A stretch of DNA of 64,000 nt from an uncultured Caryophanales bacterium. GTDB lineage: Bacteria > Bacillota_I > Bacilli_A > RF39 > UBA660. Under the pieces are notes generated by a model that did not search any database, was not told where the DNA came from, and saw only the letters and a list, made by a program, of their open reading frames with translations. Made by a program: the position numbers and the translations under genes. This document shows positions 55,490-63,558 of the stretch, one piece after another; the first letter of the stretch is position 1, and each line of letters begins with the position of its first letter. The DNA lies in NCBI GenBank assembly GCA_946628045.1, contig CAMOVZ010000001.1:62001-126000 (forward strand). The letters are read 5' to 3'.

Positions 55490-55526
55490 AGACACCACCT
55501 ATCATAATGATTATATATCAAATAAA

Positions 55527-55557
55527 AAAGCAAATCAATAATCTATTTGTTTGCTTT
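55527..55557 (-). terminator. Terminator of the dnaI-RNB gene pair
   Basis: AAAGCAA and TTGCTTT arms with an inner CAAAT/ATTTG pairing, followed by a T-run on the minus strand. GTGTAAAGC directly follows the stop codon. Confidence 0.7.
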
Positions 55558-55561
55558 ACAC

Positions 55562-57502
55562 TTATCTTCTCTTTTGATACATTCTTTTATAATCTTTAAT
55601 AAACCAATCTATAGGAGCTTGTTTAGAATTAATTCTTCCTACAATAAGCTCTATTTCATGTTTTAATTTCTTTAAATCTTCTTCTGTAGGTTCTCTATCA
55701 TAACAAACTTCTAATGCATGTTCAACAACAATATCAGCAGCACGTCTTAATCCACTAGTACAATGGCAATAATGTTCTAGTCCCATACCATAGTGAGAAC
55801 CAGATAAATCATACCAACCTTTAGGATAAATTCCACTAATAACTCTAAATAATTGTTCATATTGTTCTCCACCATAAGTCTTATTCAAATTATCTATCAT
55901 AGCCTGTAATTTAATAATATTATTTTCATTAACTTCATGTACTCTATATAAACAAGGATAATTATGTTCTGCAAAATAATTAGCCACTCTATTTCCTGTT
56001 AACAACATTATCTTATTAATTATCTTTTGACTACCTATATTCTTAACTGGTAATTCATTAAAGTCATCAGTATTGTTCTTAACTTTTTCATATATTTCTG
56101 ATACTTTATATTTTCTATCTATTATTTCAGTTACACCTTGTAAAGAATTTACTAATTCTTCTAATTCCTTATTTTTAGAACCTTTTCTTAATACTTCATC
56201 TATTTGTTCATAAGTAGCCTTCATATCACTTTTTACAATAGTCTTTTTAAATTCTTCTTTTACTATATTACCATTTCTATCTATCTCAAAGAAATAACTT
56301 CTAGTAAGTTTAGACTCTCCAGGTATAAGTGAAGCTGTTTGTGCTGAAAAACTATATGGAAATATAGGAATTACCCTATCATAATCATCTTCAATTTCTT
56401 GATACTTAACTGGTAAATATATACTTCTATATCTACTAATAGCTTCTTGTACTACACTTGATTCATATGGAAAATATCCAAGTACTGAAGCAATATGTAC
56501 ACCTAATAAATAATTACCATTGGGAAGTACTTTACAAGTTAATGCATCATCTACTTCAATAGCTCCTTCTTTATCAATTGTAATGGTATAATCATCTACT
56601 ACTTCTCTACCACTCATAGTACCAATCTTAGTTTTAACACTATTAACTTGATTTATTATTTCAGGTTCAAAAGATATAGATATATTATATTTTTTACTTA
56701 TTTCATCAATATTAAATTTCTTTTCTTCACCTTTAATACTATCTACTAAATTATTTAAGAAGTCTATATGTATAATATTTTTCTTTTTCTTTTTCTTATT
56801 ACAACTCATTTTATTTATTTCAGTATAAATTGTTTCTAAACATTTTCTTTTATCTTTAGTAGATAAATTAAAATTTTTTTGAGTCATTATTAAAGATAAT
56901 AAATTACTATAGTATAAAGCCTCTTCTTCATTACCTATACCTATACTATTCATATATTTAATAATTATATTTTCAAACAAACTTGTTTCTTCTTTATCTT
57001 TAGCATTTACTAAAGAAGGTACTTTACTAAATGCATATTCTATATAAGTAATATCTTTAATTGTAGTTACTAAATGATTAATAAAATCATAAGACTTAGT
57101 TTCAGTAGTAACAGTCTGATCTAAAACAGCTATTACAGTTAATCTAGTCTTTTCAATTTCTTTATCTGCATTTTCGAAATCTAATATTTTATTTTTATTA
57201 GAATCAGTTAAATGTTCTAACTTATAATCTAATTTATGAGTCTTTCTAGATACAATTCCTCTATCTATACTCTCACAATTAACCATAACTGTACTAATGC
57301 ATTTAAGTAAATCTCTAACTTTATCTAATGATTTAACTCCATTATAATTATCTAAATCATAATTTATTACACGAAAAAGAATATCAATAATCTCATTGGC
57401 TTTTATTTTATTTTTACTTGCATAGTCTACAAGAATCTCCTCACTTACTCTAGGAGCTGTACCATTTAAAAAATTTGTCAATGATTTCTCGATACTCTTC
57501 AT
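55562..57502 (-). CDS. RNB-domain ribonuclease-like protein without cold-shock or S1 domains
   Basis: A 646-residue protein. The last 350 residues are an RNase II/R-type RNB domain: TIDKEGAIEVDDA with Asp310, Glu316, Asp318 and Asp319 in place of the four catalytic acids (Asp to Glu at one site), and CHCTSGLRRAADIVVEH for the usual TSPIRRYPDL segment. The first 290 residues are helical and unlike the cold-shock domains of RNase R; no S1 domain follows. It begins 3 bases after dnaI. It may be an exoribonuclease with a non-standard substrate gate, or an inactive relative. ATG start. Confidence 0.72.
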   Translation of the reverse strand: MKSIEKSLTNFLNGTAPRVSEEILVDYASKNKIKANEIIDILFRVINYDLDNYNGVKSLDKVRDLLKCISTVMVNCESIDRGIVSRKTHKLDYKLEHLTDSNKNKILDFENADKEIEKTRLTVIAVLDQTVTTETKSYDFINHLVTTIKDITYIEYAFSKVPSLVNAKDKEETSLFENIIIKYMNSIGIGNEEEALYYSNLLSLIMTQKNFNLSTKDKRKCLETIYTEINKMSCNKKKKKKNIIHIDFLNNLVDSIKGEEKKFNIDEISKKYNISISFEPEIINQVNSVKTKIGTMSGREVVDDYTITIDKEGAIEVDDALTCKVLPNGNYLLGVHIASVLGYFPYESSVVQEAISRYRSIYLPVKYQEIEDDYDRVIPIFPYSFSAQTASLIPGESKLTRSYFFEIDRNGNIVKEEFKKTIVKSDMKATYEQIDEVLRKGSKNKELEELVNSLQGVTEIIDRKYKVSEIYEKVKNNTDDFNELPVKNIGSQKIINKIMLLTGNRVANYFAEHNYPCLYRVHEVNENNIIKLQAMIDNLNKTYGGEQYEQLFRVISGIYPKGWYDLSGSHYGMGLEHYCHCTSGLRRAADIVVEHALEVCYDREPTEEDLKKLKHEIELIVGRINSKQAPIDWFIKDYKRMYQKRR

Positions 57503-57505
57503 TTT

Positions 57506-58411
57506 TTAATTTCTCCTGTTTTTACTAATTAGGTCAAATGATTTAGTTAATTGTTTTACCCTCTCAATTATTCTTTTTGCTTTTACTCTATCAACACCAC
57601 TAGATGTAGTAGAAAGTGCTTCTTCTAATTCATCAACCGTTAAATTAGAAGTAAAAAATGTTGGTAGATGATTTTGCATTCTATATTGTAGTAATGGTCC
57701 TAAAACTTCGTCACGTGACCAACTACTAGTATTCTCAGCACCAATATCATCTAATAATAATAATGGTACCATTTTTAATTCATCAAATATATCTCCATAA
57801 TCTTCTTTATTAAATGATGCTTTTAATCTTCTTAAAAATTCTGGATAATATACTAATATACTCTTAACACCTTTTTTAGCCATTTCATTAAATAAACATG
57901 CAATTAAGTAAGTCTTACCACTTCCAAATGATCCATTTAAATAAACACCCTTAGGTTTTTCACTATCATTATAATGATCCATAAATTCTTTAAAATATTT
58001 AATTATTGGAACTCTAGCTTTATCATCAGTATATATATTTTTAAATGATGCACTTTTTATATCTATAGGCATATCATATAAATCTAAGTTATCTTTATAA
58101 GCATCATCTTTTAATTGCTTTTTCTTTTTACTACAAGCGTCATAAGAAAAAGTAATCATACCATTATCATTAATAGCTGTATAACAATAACCTTTTATTG
58201 TATTTAAACAATGTTCTAATCCCTTACAATTCTTACAATTCTTATTTTCTAAAAATGCATCTTCTAGTGATGAAGTATATTTCATAAGTATATTTTCTTT
58301 TACATTTAATTTATATACATAATCATAAAATTCTTTATCACTACAAGCATCTTGGAAATTATGAGCCAATTTATCTTCATCTAATTTATATATATCTGTA
58401 ACTTTTTTCAT
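57506..58411 (-). CDS. dnaI: Primosomal helicase loader DnaI
   Basis: A 301-residue AAA+ protein that loads the replicative helicase. The N-terminal half has a Cys-rich zinc site (NCKNC, CL, GYCY, DACS), and the AAA+ half has Walker A GSFGSGKTY at about 160-168 and Walker B LLLLDDIG, then a sensor region FFTSN. The frame opens at GTG 58420, which belongs to the GGAAGTGG region; ATG 58411 is preferred. In Bacillus dnaB precedes dnaI; it is not in this window. Operon with the RNB-domain gene. Confidence 0.92.
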   Translation of the reverse strand: MKKVTDIYKLDEDKLAHNFQDACSDKEFYDYVYKLNVKENILMKYTSSLEDAFLENKNCKNCKGLEHCLNTIKGYCYTAINDNGMITFSYDACSKKKKQLKDDAYKDNLDLYDMPIDIKSASFKNIYTDDKARVPIIKYFKEFMDHYNDSEKPKGVYLNGSFGSGKTYLIACLFNEMAKKGVKSILVYYPEFLRRLKASFNKEDYGDIFDELKMVPLLLLDDIGAENTSSWSRDEVLGPLLQYRMQNHLPTFFTSNLTVDELEEALSTTSSGVDRVKAKRIIERVKQLTKSFDLISKNRRN

Positions 58412-58467
58412 ACTCACCACTTCCTTATAAAAAATTATAACTAAAAATCAAATATTAGTAAATACTT

Positions 58468-59361
58468 TTACATAGTTTGTATCACACTAGTATCTCTTTT
58501 CTTATCAGAATCCATTGGTACTTTACTTATAAATTTAAATAATTCATTTTTTAAGTCACTCTTAGCAACTTCAAAAGCCCCAGTAGTTCCAACACTATTA
58601 TTACTAACTTTATTAATACCCGGTAGATTATTAATCATATCAATATTACACAATTTAGGAATAAAATACTCTATTCTAGCATTATCACCATCTAAAGTAA
58701 CTTCCATAGATAAAGCATGTCCTCTACCTCTAACCATCATAATAAGTTTATCATCATTAACAACAACCATATCAGTATATCCTACATCCAAATCAAAAGG
58801 AAAACTATTATATAATTCATTAAAACTTTCTACATCCATTCCTCTTAAACTAATAGGATAACCTTTAGAATTTATCTTTTCATCTATTAAAGGTATACGT
58901 TGTAATAACATATCATTATTTAAAACATATGAATGAAAAAAATGAATCAACTCATTTATAGTAGTAGCCTTATTTAAAGGTTCTAGTGAAACAAATGCCT
59001 TATATCCTACACAATTTTCTTTAACAGAATCAAGAAAATCATTTTTCATATCACTAACATAATATTTATAAAATTTTCTTAATTTATCAATATCTAATTT
59101 ACTTTCAACTAAACCATGTTTAGCTACTTTTTCAAAAGTAGTTACTTTTTTAATAACAAATTTATTATCTTTAAAGAAATCTTTACTAATTTCTTTTAAT
59201 TCGCTAAATATATATTTAATACTATCATATACATCATCAGTATATTTTACTAATGAATGCCTATCCGTATAATCACTAGATGGACACATATTATATATTT
59301 CTTTTTTTAATCTGTTATCAAGTTCAAAAAAATGTTGTAGTTTAATTAAATTTTCATTCAT
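58468..59361 (-). CDS. Protein of unknown function
   Basis: A 297-residue soluble protein without signal peptide or membrane segment. N-terminal helical, charged part (1-100), a central FVSLEP and HFFHSYVLNND region, and a C-terminal beta-rich half with GYTDMVVVNDDKLIMMVRGRG and a small GTTGAFEVAKSD motif. No family is recognised. It lies upstream of dnaI with a short AT-rich gap and has ATG behind TGGTGATAAT. Confidence 0.65.
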   Translation of the reverse strand: MNENLIKLQHFFELDNRLKKEIYNMCPSSDYTDRHSLVKYTDDVYDSIKYIFSELKEISKDFFKDNKFVIKKVTTFEKVAKHGLVESKLDIDKLRKFYKYYVSDMKNDFLDSVKENCVGYKAFVSLEPLNKATTINELIHFFHSYVLNNDMLLQRIPLIDEKINSKGYPISLRGMDVESFNELYNSFPFDLDVGYTDMVVVNDDKLIMMVRGRGHALSMEVTLDGDNARIEYFIPKLCNIDMINNLPGINKVSNNSVGTTGAFEVAKSDLKNELFKFISKVPMDSDKKRDTSVIQTM

Positions 59362-59401
59362 ATTATCACCATCTTAATTATAACATAACAACAAAAACAA
59401 A

Positions 59402-59423
59402 AAAACAACAAAAAAGTTGTTTT
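59402..59423 (-). terminator. Terminator of the gene at 59428
   Basis: An 8-base stem AAAACAAC/GTTGTTTT with a 6-base loop just past the stop codon. Confidence 0.72.
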
Positions 59424-59427
59424 AAAT

Positions 59428-59793
59428 TTATCTATATACTACTTTACTTTTTTCTTTAGTAATAACTATAAATTGTTTTTCTTCTTCAGGTTTTACAACA
59501 TGTTCAAAGCCACAATCAATTACTTTAGATCCTGTTTTTCCATAATTAATTATTCCCATTACTTGTTGACCAATTCTTGAAAAAATATCACAAATTATTT
59601 CTTCTAGTTGTTCTTTTTTCATTTCACTTTCAGCTACTTTAGTAACCCCATCAAATGATATTGTCTCTCTTAATTTTATTTGAGATTCACTATTAATTCT
59701 CGCTTTAACCTCACGTTCTTGTTCTCTAAAATAAACAGTAATTAATTGCATCATATTATCATGTGAAATATTACGTCTAGTATATATATCCAT
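59428..59793 (-). CDS. Small protein of unknown function
   Basis: A 121-residue soluble protein. A charged helical start (MDIYTRRNISHDNMMQL), a central KRETIS-like stretch with Glu-rich helices, and a beta-rich C-terminal part with two Cys (CDIF and DCGFEH). No motif is recognised. It has its own terminator; upstream lies the 200-base gap with the metallo-beta-lactamase relic. ATG behind AGGTGGACTTAT. Confidence 0.6.
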   Translation of the reverse strand: MDIYTRRNISHDNMMQLITVYFREQEREVKARINSESQIKLRETISFDGVTKVAESEMKKEQLEEIICDIFSRIGQQVMGIINYGKTGSKVIDCGFEHVVKPEEEKQFIVITKEKSKVVYR

Positions 59794-59907
59794 ATAAGTC
59801 CACCTCGGCAGATATTATAACATAAAGACATTTATTTGTCACTAAAAAATACTTTTAATTAACCAATATTTTAGATTTAAGATAATAAATTTCTTCAAAA
59901 ACTATTT

Positions 59908-59967
59908 TTAGTTAATTGATTCTCCCATATGATCAAAATCTCCGTGTAGTGACATACGTTTATACAT
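59908..59967 (-). pseudogene. Relic of a ComEC-type metallo-beta-lactamase motif
   Basis: A 19-codon frame with stop ends in LHGDFDHMGESIN. The ComEC C-terminal half at 61641 has THGDFDHMGEAIN at its metal-binding motif. The DNA matches comEC (about 62175-62210) over about 34 bases with four mismatches, then diverges. No other part of the domain is visible here, so it is a fragment. Its surroundings (59794-59993) contain no other gene. Confidence 0.5.
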
Positions 59968-59985
59968 ACGATTTGAACAAAGAAA

Positions 59986-60009
59986 AAACCATATTACTTA
60001 CTATGGTTT
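59986..60009 (-). terminator. Terminator of the gene at 59994
   Basis: An 8-base stem AAACCATA/TATGGTTT around the stop codon; the A-run before it is the T-run on the minus strand. Confidence 0.75.
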
Positions 60010-60674
60010 CTATTAACACTAATATTTCCTTCATAAATTTCTTCACTATAATCTGTATAATAATCATATTTATTAACACTAGATGTTGAATTAATTGTTT
60101 CAAGAAATTCATCAGTTAAATCAACTTCTTTTATTTTACCAGAATCACTATCATATTCAAAAATATTAAATTCTATTCCAGTTAATTCAGCTAAACAGCC
60201 TCTAACTGCCAACATACTTTTAAGATGTTTTAATTCATTAGCACATTTTATAACCACTAATCCAACTACAGAATTAAGTGGAATTGATATATTAACTTCA
60301 TTCATTGTTGTATAATTATTAATTTTTATATAATTAGCTAACTCTTCTAGAGTATCAAAATCAGAACGATTAGCTCTAAAATCACCATCTTTAAAACTTC
60401 CACTACTACCACTATCAGATAAAGCAATATGTTGAATCCCAGCAAAATCAGAATCAACTAGAAATCCAACATTTTTATATGTTTTAACACCTACATTTGG
60501 AATCAACAAAGTAGATGAAACTGATTCAAACTCATTATTCATTATCATCGCAAATTCATTTGCCCATATAGCACAATCATATTTAATTTCATCATTAACT
60601 CTATGTAATTGTGGTAAATCAACTGCTCTCATTATCAATTTACCTTCATTATATTTGTCTTCTACATAACTCAT
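59994..60674 (-). CDS. Protein of unknown function beside the YhcG-type nuclease
   Basis: A 226-residue soluble, acidic protein. It has an N-terminal charged part, a Ser/Gly stretch (SDSGSSGSFKDGDF) near the middle, and an acidic, Tyr-rich end (YDYYTDYSEEIYEGN). No signal peptide, membrane segment or recognised motif. It has its own terminator, and lies 25 bases downstream of the nuclease gene at 60700, so the pair may be co-transcribed. Start ATG with a weak ribosome site. Confidence 0.62.
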   Translation of the reverse strand: MSYVEDKYNEGKLIMRAVDLPQLHRVNDEIKYDCAIWANEFAMIMNNEFESVSSTLLIPNVGVKTYKNVGFLVDSDFAGIQHIALSDSGSSGSFKDGDFRANRSDFDTLEELANYIKINNYTTMNEVNISIPLNSVVGLVVIKCANELKHLKSMLAVRGCLAELTGIEFNIFEYDSDSGKIKEVDLTDEFLETINSTSSVNKYDYYTDYSEEIYEGNISVNRNHSK

Positions 60675-60699
60675 GTAATCACATCCTATAAGTATTATA

Positions 60700-61596
60700 T
60701 CACACTAATTCATATTCTCTAATAGCAATTCTTTCATCTGAACAATATTCTATTACAAACTTATTTTCTCTTTTGCAAATTAATATTCCCATTGTATTAT
60801 TGTTACTTATTTCTTTTATGTTTTTATCTATGTAATTCATATACTTTTGAACTTGCGATATATATTCTACTTTAAATTCGGTAACTTTCAATTCTACAAC
60901 TACATAACAATTAAATTTTATATTAAATAATAATAAATCAATATGATGATTTCTATCTCCTATTTTAATTTTGTACTCACTACCTATAAAACTAAATGAA
61001 CTGCCTATTTCTTTCATAAAAGATTCTATATCTTCTAAAATTAAATTATGTAATGCTTTTTCAGTAACTATCTGTATATTATTTTTATTTCTAATTAGTA
61101 TAGGATTTGGTATTAAATCTTTTACTTCAAGTTTATCATCCAAAATTAATTTATTTTTAGTTTCAATAGGCAATCTTCTATATTCGTTATTCTTTATTTT
61201 TCCTCTTAGGCTTCGTATATCTATATGTTGATTAATACATAAATTATAATAATACATCATTTCATCTTCATTTTTTATAGGTAATAATTCTGTATAATGG
61301 CTCCAACTCAATTTGGTCGACATTGTCGACCATTTCACATTACAAAATTTTCTATAAAATTGTCGCATTCTTCTAAGTGTTCTTTCATTATACTTCTTAT
61401 TGACTTCCTTAATTAGATTTTTAGAATATTCCTTAATAATGTTTTCGCCGTAATGATTTCCAGCATCATTTAATAGTTTTCCGTTTTTATAATATGTTTC
61501 TACTCTATGCTTTTCTTTTGAATAATCCTTTACTTTTGAATATATCTCATCATCTATAAAATTATTTTTTATTTCATTATAATATTTATCTATCAT
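60700..61596 (-). CDS. DUF1016/YhcG-type PDDEXK nuclease protein
   Basis: A 298-residue protein in two parts. The N-terminal helical domain (about 20-130) has NERTLRRMRQFYRKF and LSWSHYTELLP, the DUF1016 N-terminal signature. The C-terminal part (about 150-298) is a PD-(D/E)xK-type domain with RNHHIDLLLFN (catalytic Asp) and CYVVVELK (Glu-x-Lys). Members occur beside restriction and defence genes and in mobile regions; the role is not defined. It lies between comEC and an unknown gene, with slightly richer GC before the start, so acquisition is likely. ATG behind AAAGGAGTAAG. Confidence 0.85.
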   Translation of the reverse strand: MIDKYYNEIKNNFIDDEIYSKVKDYSKEKHRVETYYKNGKLLNDAGNHYGENIIKEYSKNLIKEVNKKYNERTLRRMRQFYRKFCNVKWSTMSTKLSWSHYTELLPIKNEDEMMYYYNLCINQHIDIRSLRGKIKNNEYRRLPIETKNKLILDDKLEVKDLIPNPILIRNKNNIQIVTEKALHNLILEDIESFMKEIGSSFSFIGSEYKIKIGDRNHHIDLLLFNIKFNCYVVVELKVTEFKVEYISQVQKYMNYIDKNIKEISNNNTMGILICKRENKFVIEYCSDERIAIREYELV

Positions 61597-61640
61597 ATCT
61601 TACTCCTTTCTCAATTGTGTCACCAGTAGCGACACTTTCC

Positions 61641-62489
61641 CTACGGACTAAAAGTCTCAATTCCTAATTTGTTATTTTTAATCTTAAACATAATGCTTCC
61701 ATCTTGATCTGTCCTATATATTTTAGAATTATATAAATTATCCAATGCTTCTTTATTTGGATGACCATACCTGTTATTTTTCCCAACACTAATAATGGAG
61801 TAATTAGGATTTATCTCATTAATAAATTCTTTACTACTACTTGTCTTACTCCCATGATGTCCTACTTTTAATACATCTATATCTGGTAAGTTATATTTAT
61901 CTAGTATTTCTTTTTCAGTAGTAGTTGAGGCATCCCCCATAAACATAAATTTATATCCACCAAGTTCTGTATAAATAACATTTGAATTATCATTTTCATT
62001 GTCATATTCCTTTGTCTGTAAAAAATATAATTTATCATTATCAATATTTAATTCTTTAATACACGAATAATACTTAATATGTTTTTTATCTAAAACTTTT
62101 ATTAATTCTTTTTCTAAATCATTAAATGATCCACAATTGAATATTACTTTTTCTACTTTAAAGTTATTTACAAGGTTTATTGCTTCTCCCATATGATCAA
62201 AGTCTCCATGAGTTATTATTAAATAATCTATATGAATAACTCCATTACTTCTAAGTACTGGTTGTATATTATAAAAATAAATTTCTCTATTTCTATTACC
62301 TCCAGTATCAATCATTATATTCTTATTATTTAAATGTATTAAACTAGAATCACCTTGATCTACATCAATAAATTCTACATAATTACCACTAGGTAAAAAG
62401 AAATGAATTATTAATAAGCATAAAAATATATATAAATATATTTTCTTATTTCTAAATAAAAAAAAACAAAATAATAATAAAATAAACAA
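61641..62489 (-). CDS. comEC: ComEC C-terminal half (metallo-beta-lactamase domain), frameshifted from the N-terminal half
   Basis: A 282-residue frame: two short hydrophobic segments, then a metallo-beta-lactamase domain with VDVDQGDSSLIH (also written FIDVDQGDSS), THGDFDHMGE, MFMGDAS and KVGHHGSKTS motifs, i.e. the ComEC C-terminal domain thought to degrade the non-entering DNA strand. Its first codons (start TTG, no ribosome site) overlap the N-terminal half at a run of nine A/T. The frame is +1 relative to that half, so one protein is likely read only if a single base is removed at the run. Downstream is the YhcG-type gene. Confidence 0.8.
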   Translation of the reverse strand: MFILLLFCFFLFRNKKIYLYIFLCLLIIHFFLPSGNYVEFIDVDQGDSSLIHLNNKNIMIDTGGNRNREIYFYNIQPVLRSNGVIHIDYLIITHGDFDHMGEAINLVNNFKVEKVIFNCGSFNDLEKELIKVLDKKHIKYYSCIKELNIDNDKLYFLQTKEYDNENDNSNVIYTELGGYKFMFMGDASTTTEKEILDKYNLPDIDVLKVGHHGSKTSSSKEFINEINPNYSIISVGKNNRYGHPNKEALDNLYNSKIYRTDQDGSIMFKIKNNKLGIETFSP

Positions 62490-63558
62490 TATAAATAATT
62501 ATATTTAACCCTTTAAAAGTAAATTTAAAGATATCTATTTTACTAAGAAATAAAGAAGTAGTTTCTAAAATATTAATTAATAAATTATATATAGGTTCTA
62601 ATGGTTTAATAATTAATAATATTAAAGTAAAAGGAAATATAATAAAACTAATAAAAGGAACATAAAATAAATTATAAATAATACTTAATAAATTAATTTG
62701 ATAGAAATTATAAAGAGTAATTGGAATACTAACTAAGTTAGCTATAACTGATACTTTTAATAAACTAATAAAGTAATTACCTTTTAAGTAATTAGAAAAT
62801 ATAAGTAAAGAAAAACTAATACTATAAGAATATAAAAATCCTATATCATAAGCATAATTAGGATTTATTAATAAAGCTATAGAAATAATCAATATAAATA
62901 AATTAATCTTTTTTATATAAAAATAATATATATTATTAATACCAAATAAAAAATAAAATAATACACCTCTTAATATAGAAGGAGAAATTCCTACTAATAA
63001 TAAATATATAAATAAAATAATACTAGTAATTTTAAATTTCTTATATTCATTAAATCTTTTCAATAATTTATTTATAATAGAAGCAAGTAAACTGATATGC
63101 ATTCCACTAATCGCAAATAAATGACTTATCCCATTTTCTTGATAGGACCTAATTACTTCTTTAGATAAATAACTTTTATCTCCTAAAATAAATGTATATA
63201 AATATCTATTATTAAAAGTACTAATAATTTTTTCTTTTATAAAATAATATATATTTTTATTTCTACTCATTATTTTATAGTTATTAATCTTAATATATTT
63301 ATTATTAAATTCACCATATACTTTTATCCTATCTCCTAAATTAACATTAATATCTTTATAAACATTACCTATTATCTTATTATCAATATTAATAACTGTT
63401 TTATCATTTATTTTAACTACTTTAGTAACTATACCAGTATACGGACTATTATAACTAACATCAATTTTATTTAATCTAAATATAGTAAGAAGTATTACAA
63501 TTATTAAAAATATATAATATACATAATCACACAGTAATATTTTCCTTAATTTGAGCAA
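62452..63558 (-). CDS. comEC: ComEC N-terminal half (DNA uptake channel), ends early at a frameshift
   Basis: A 368-residue frame: an N-terminal membrane segment, an OB-like DUF4131 region (VTKVVKINDKTVINID), then about seven membrane helices with the signature HLFAISGMHISLLASI, the channel of the ComEC/Rec2 family that carries single-stranded DNA across the membrane. The frame ends FFFI-stop right after a T9 run at 62458-62466; the C-terminal half continues in another frame. Full-length ComEC is about 650-750 residues, so the two halves together fit. Start TTG 63558 with AGGAG nine bases before; overlaps comEA by 32 bases. Confidence 0.82.
   Translation of the reverse strand: MLKLRKILLCDYVYYIFLIIVILLTIFRLNKIDVSYNSPYTGIVTKVVKINDKTVINIDNKIIGNVYKDINVNLGDRIKVYGEFNNKYIKINNYKIMSRNKNIYYFIKEKIISTFNNRYLYTFILGDKSYLSKEVIRSYQENGISHLFAISGMHISLLASIINKLLKRFNEYKKFKITSIILFIYLLLVGISPSILRGVLFYFLFGINNIYYFYIKKINLFILIISIALLINPNYAYDIGFLYSYSISFSLLIFSNYLKGNYFISLLKVSVIANLVSIPITLYNFYQINLLSIIYNLFYVPFISFIIFPFTLILLIIKPLEPIYNLLINILETTSLFLSKIDIFKFTFKGLNIIIYIVYFIIILFFFI

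Noticed and set aside
61617..61635. Hairpin GTGTC/GACAC between comEC and the nuclease gene as an attachment site or terminator
   Set aside because: Only five base pairs, no T-run and no second copy found in the window; too weak to call.
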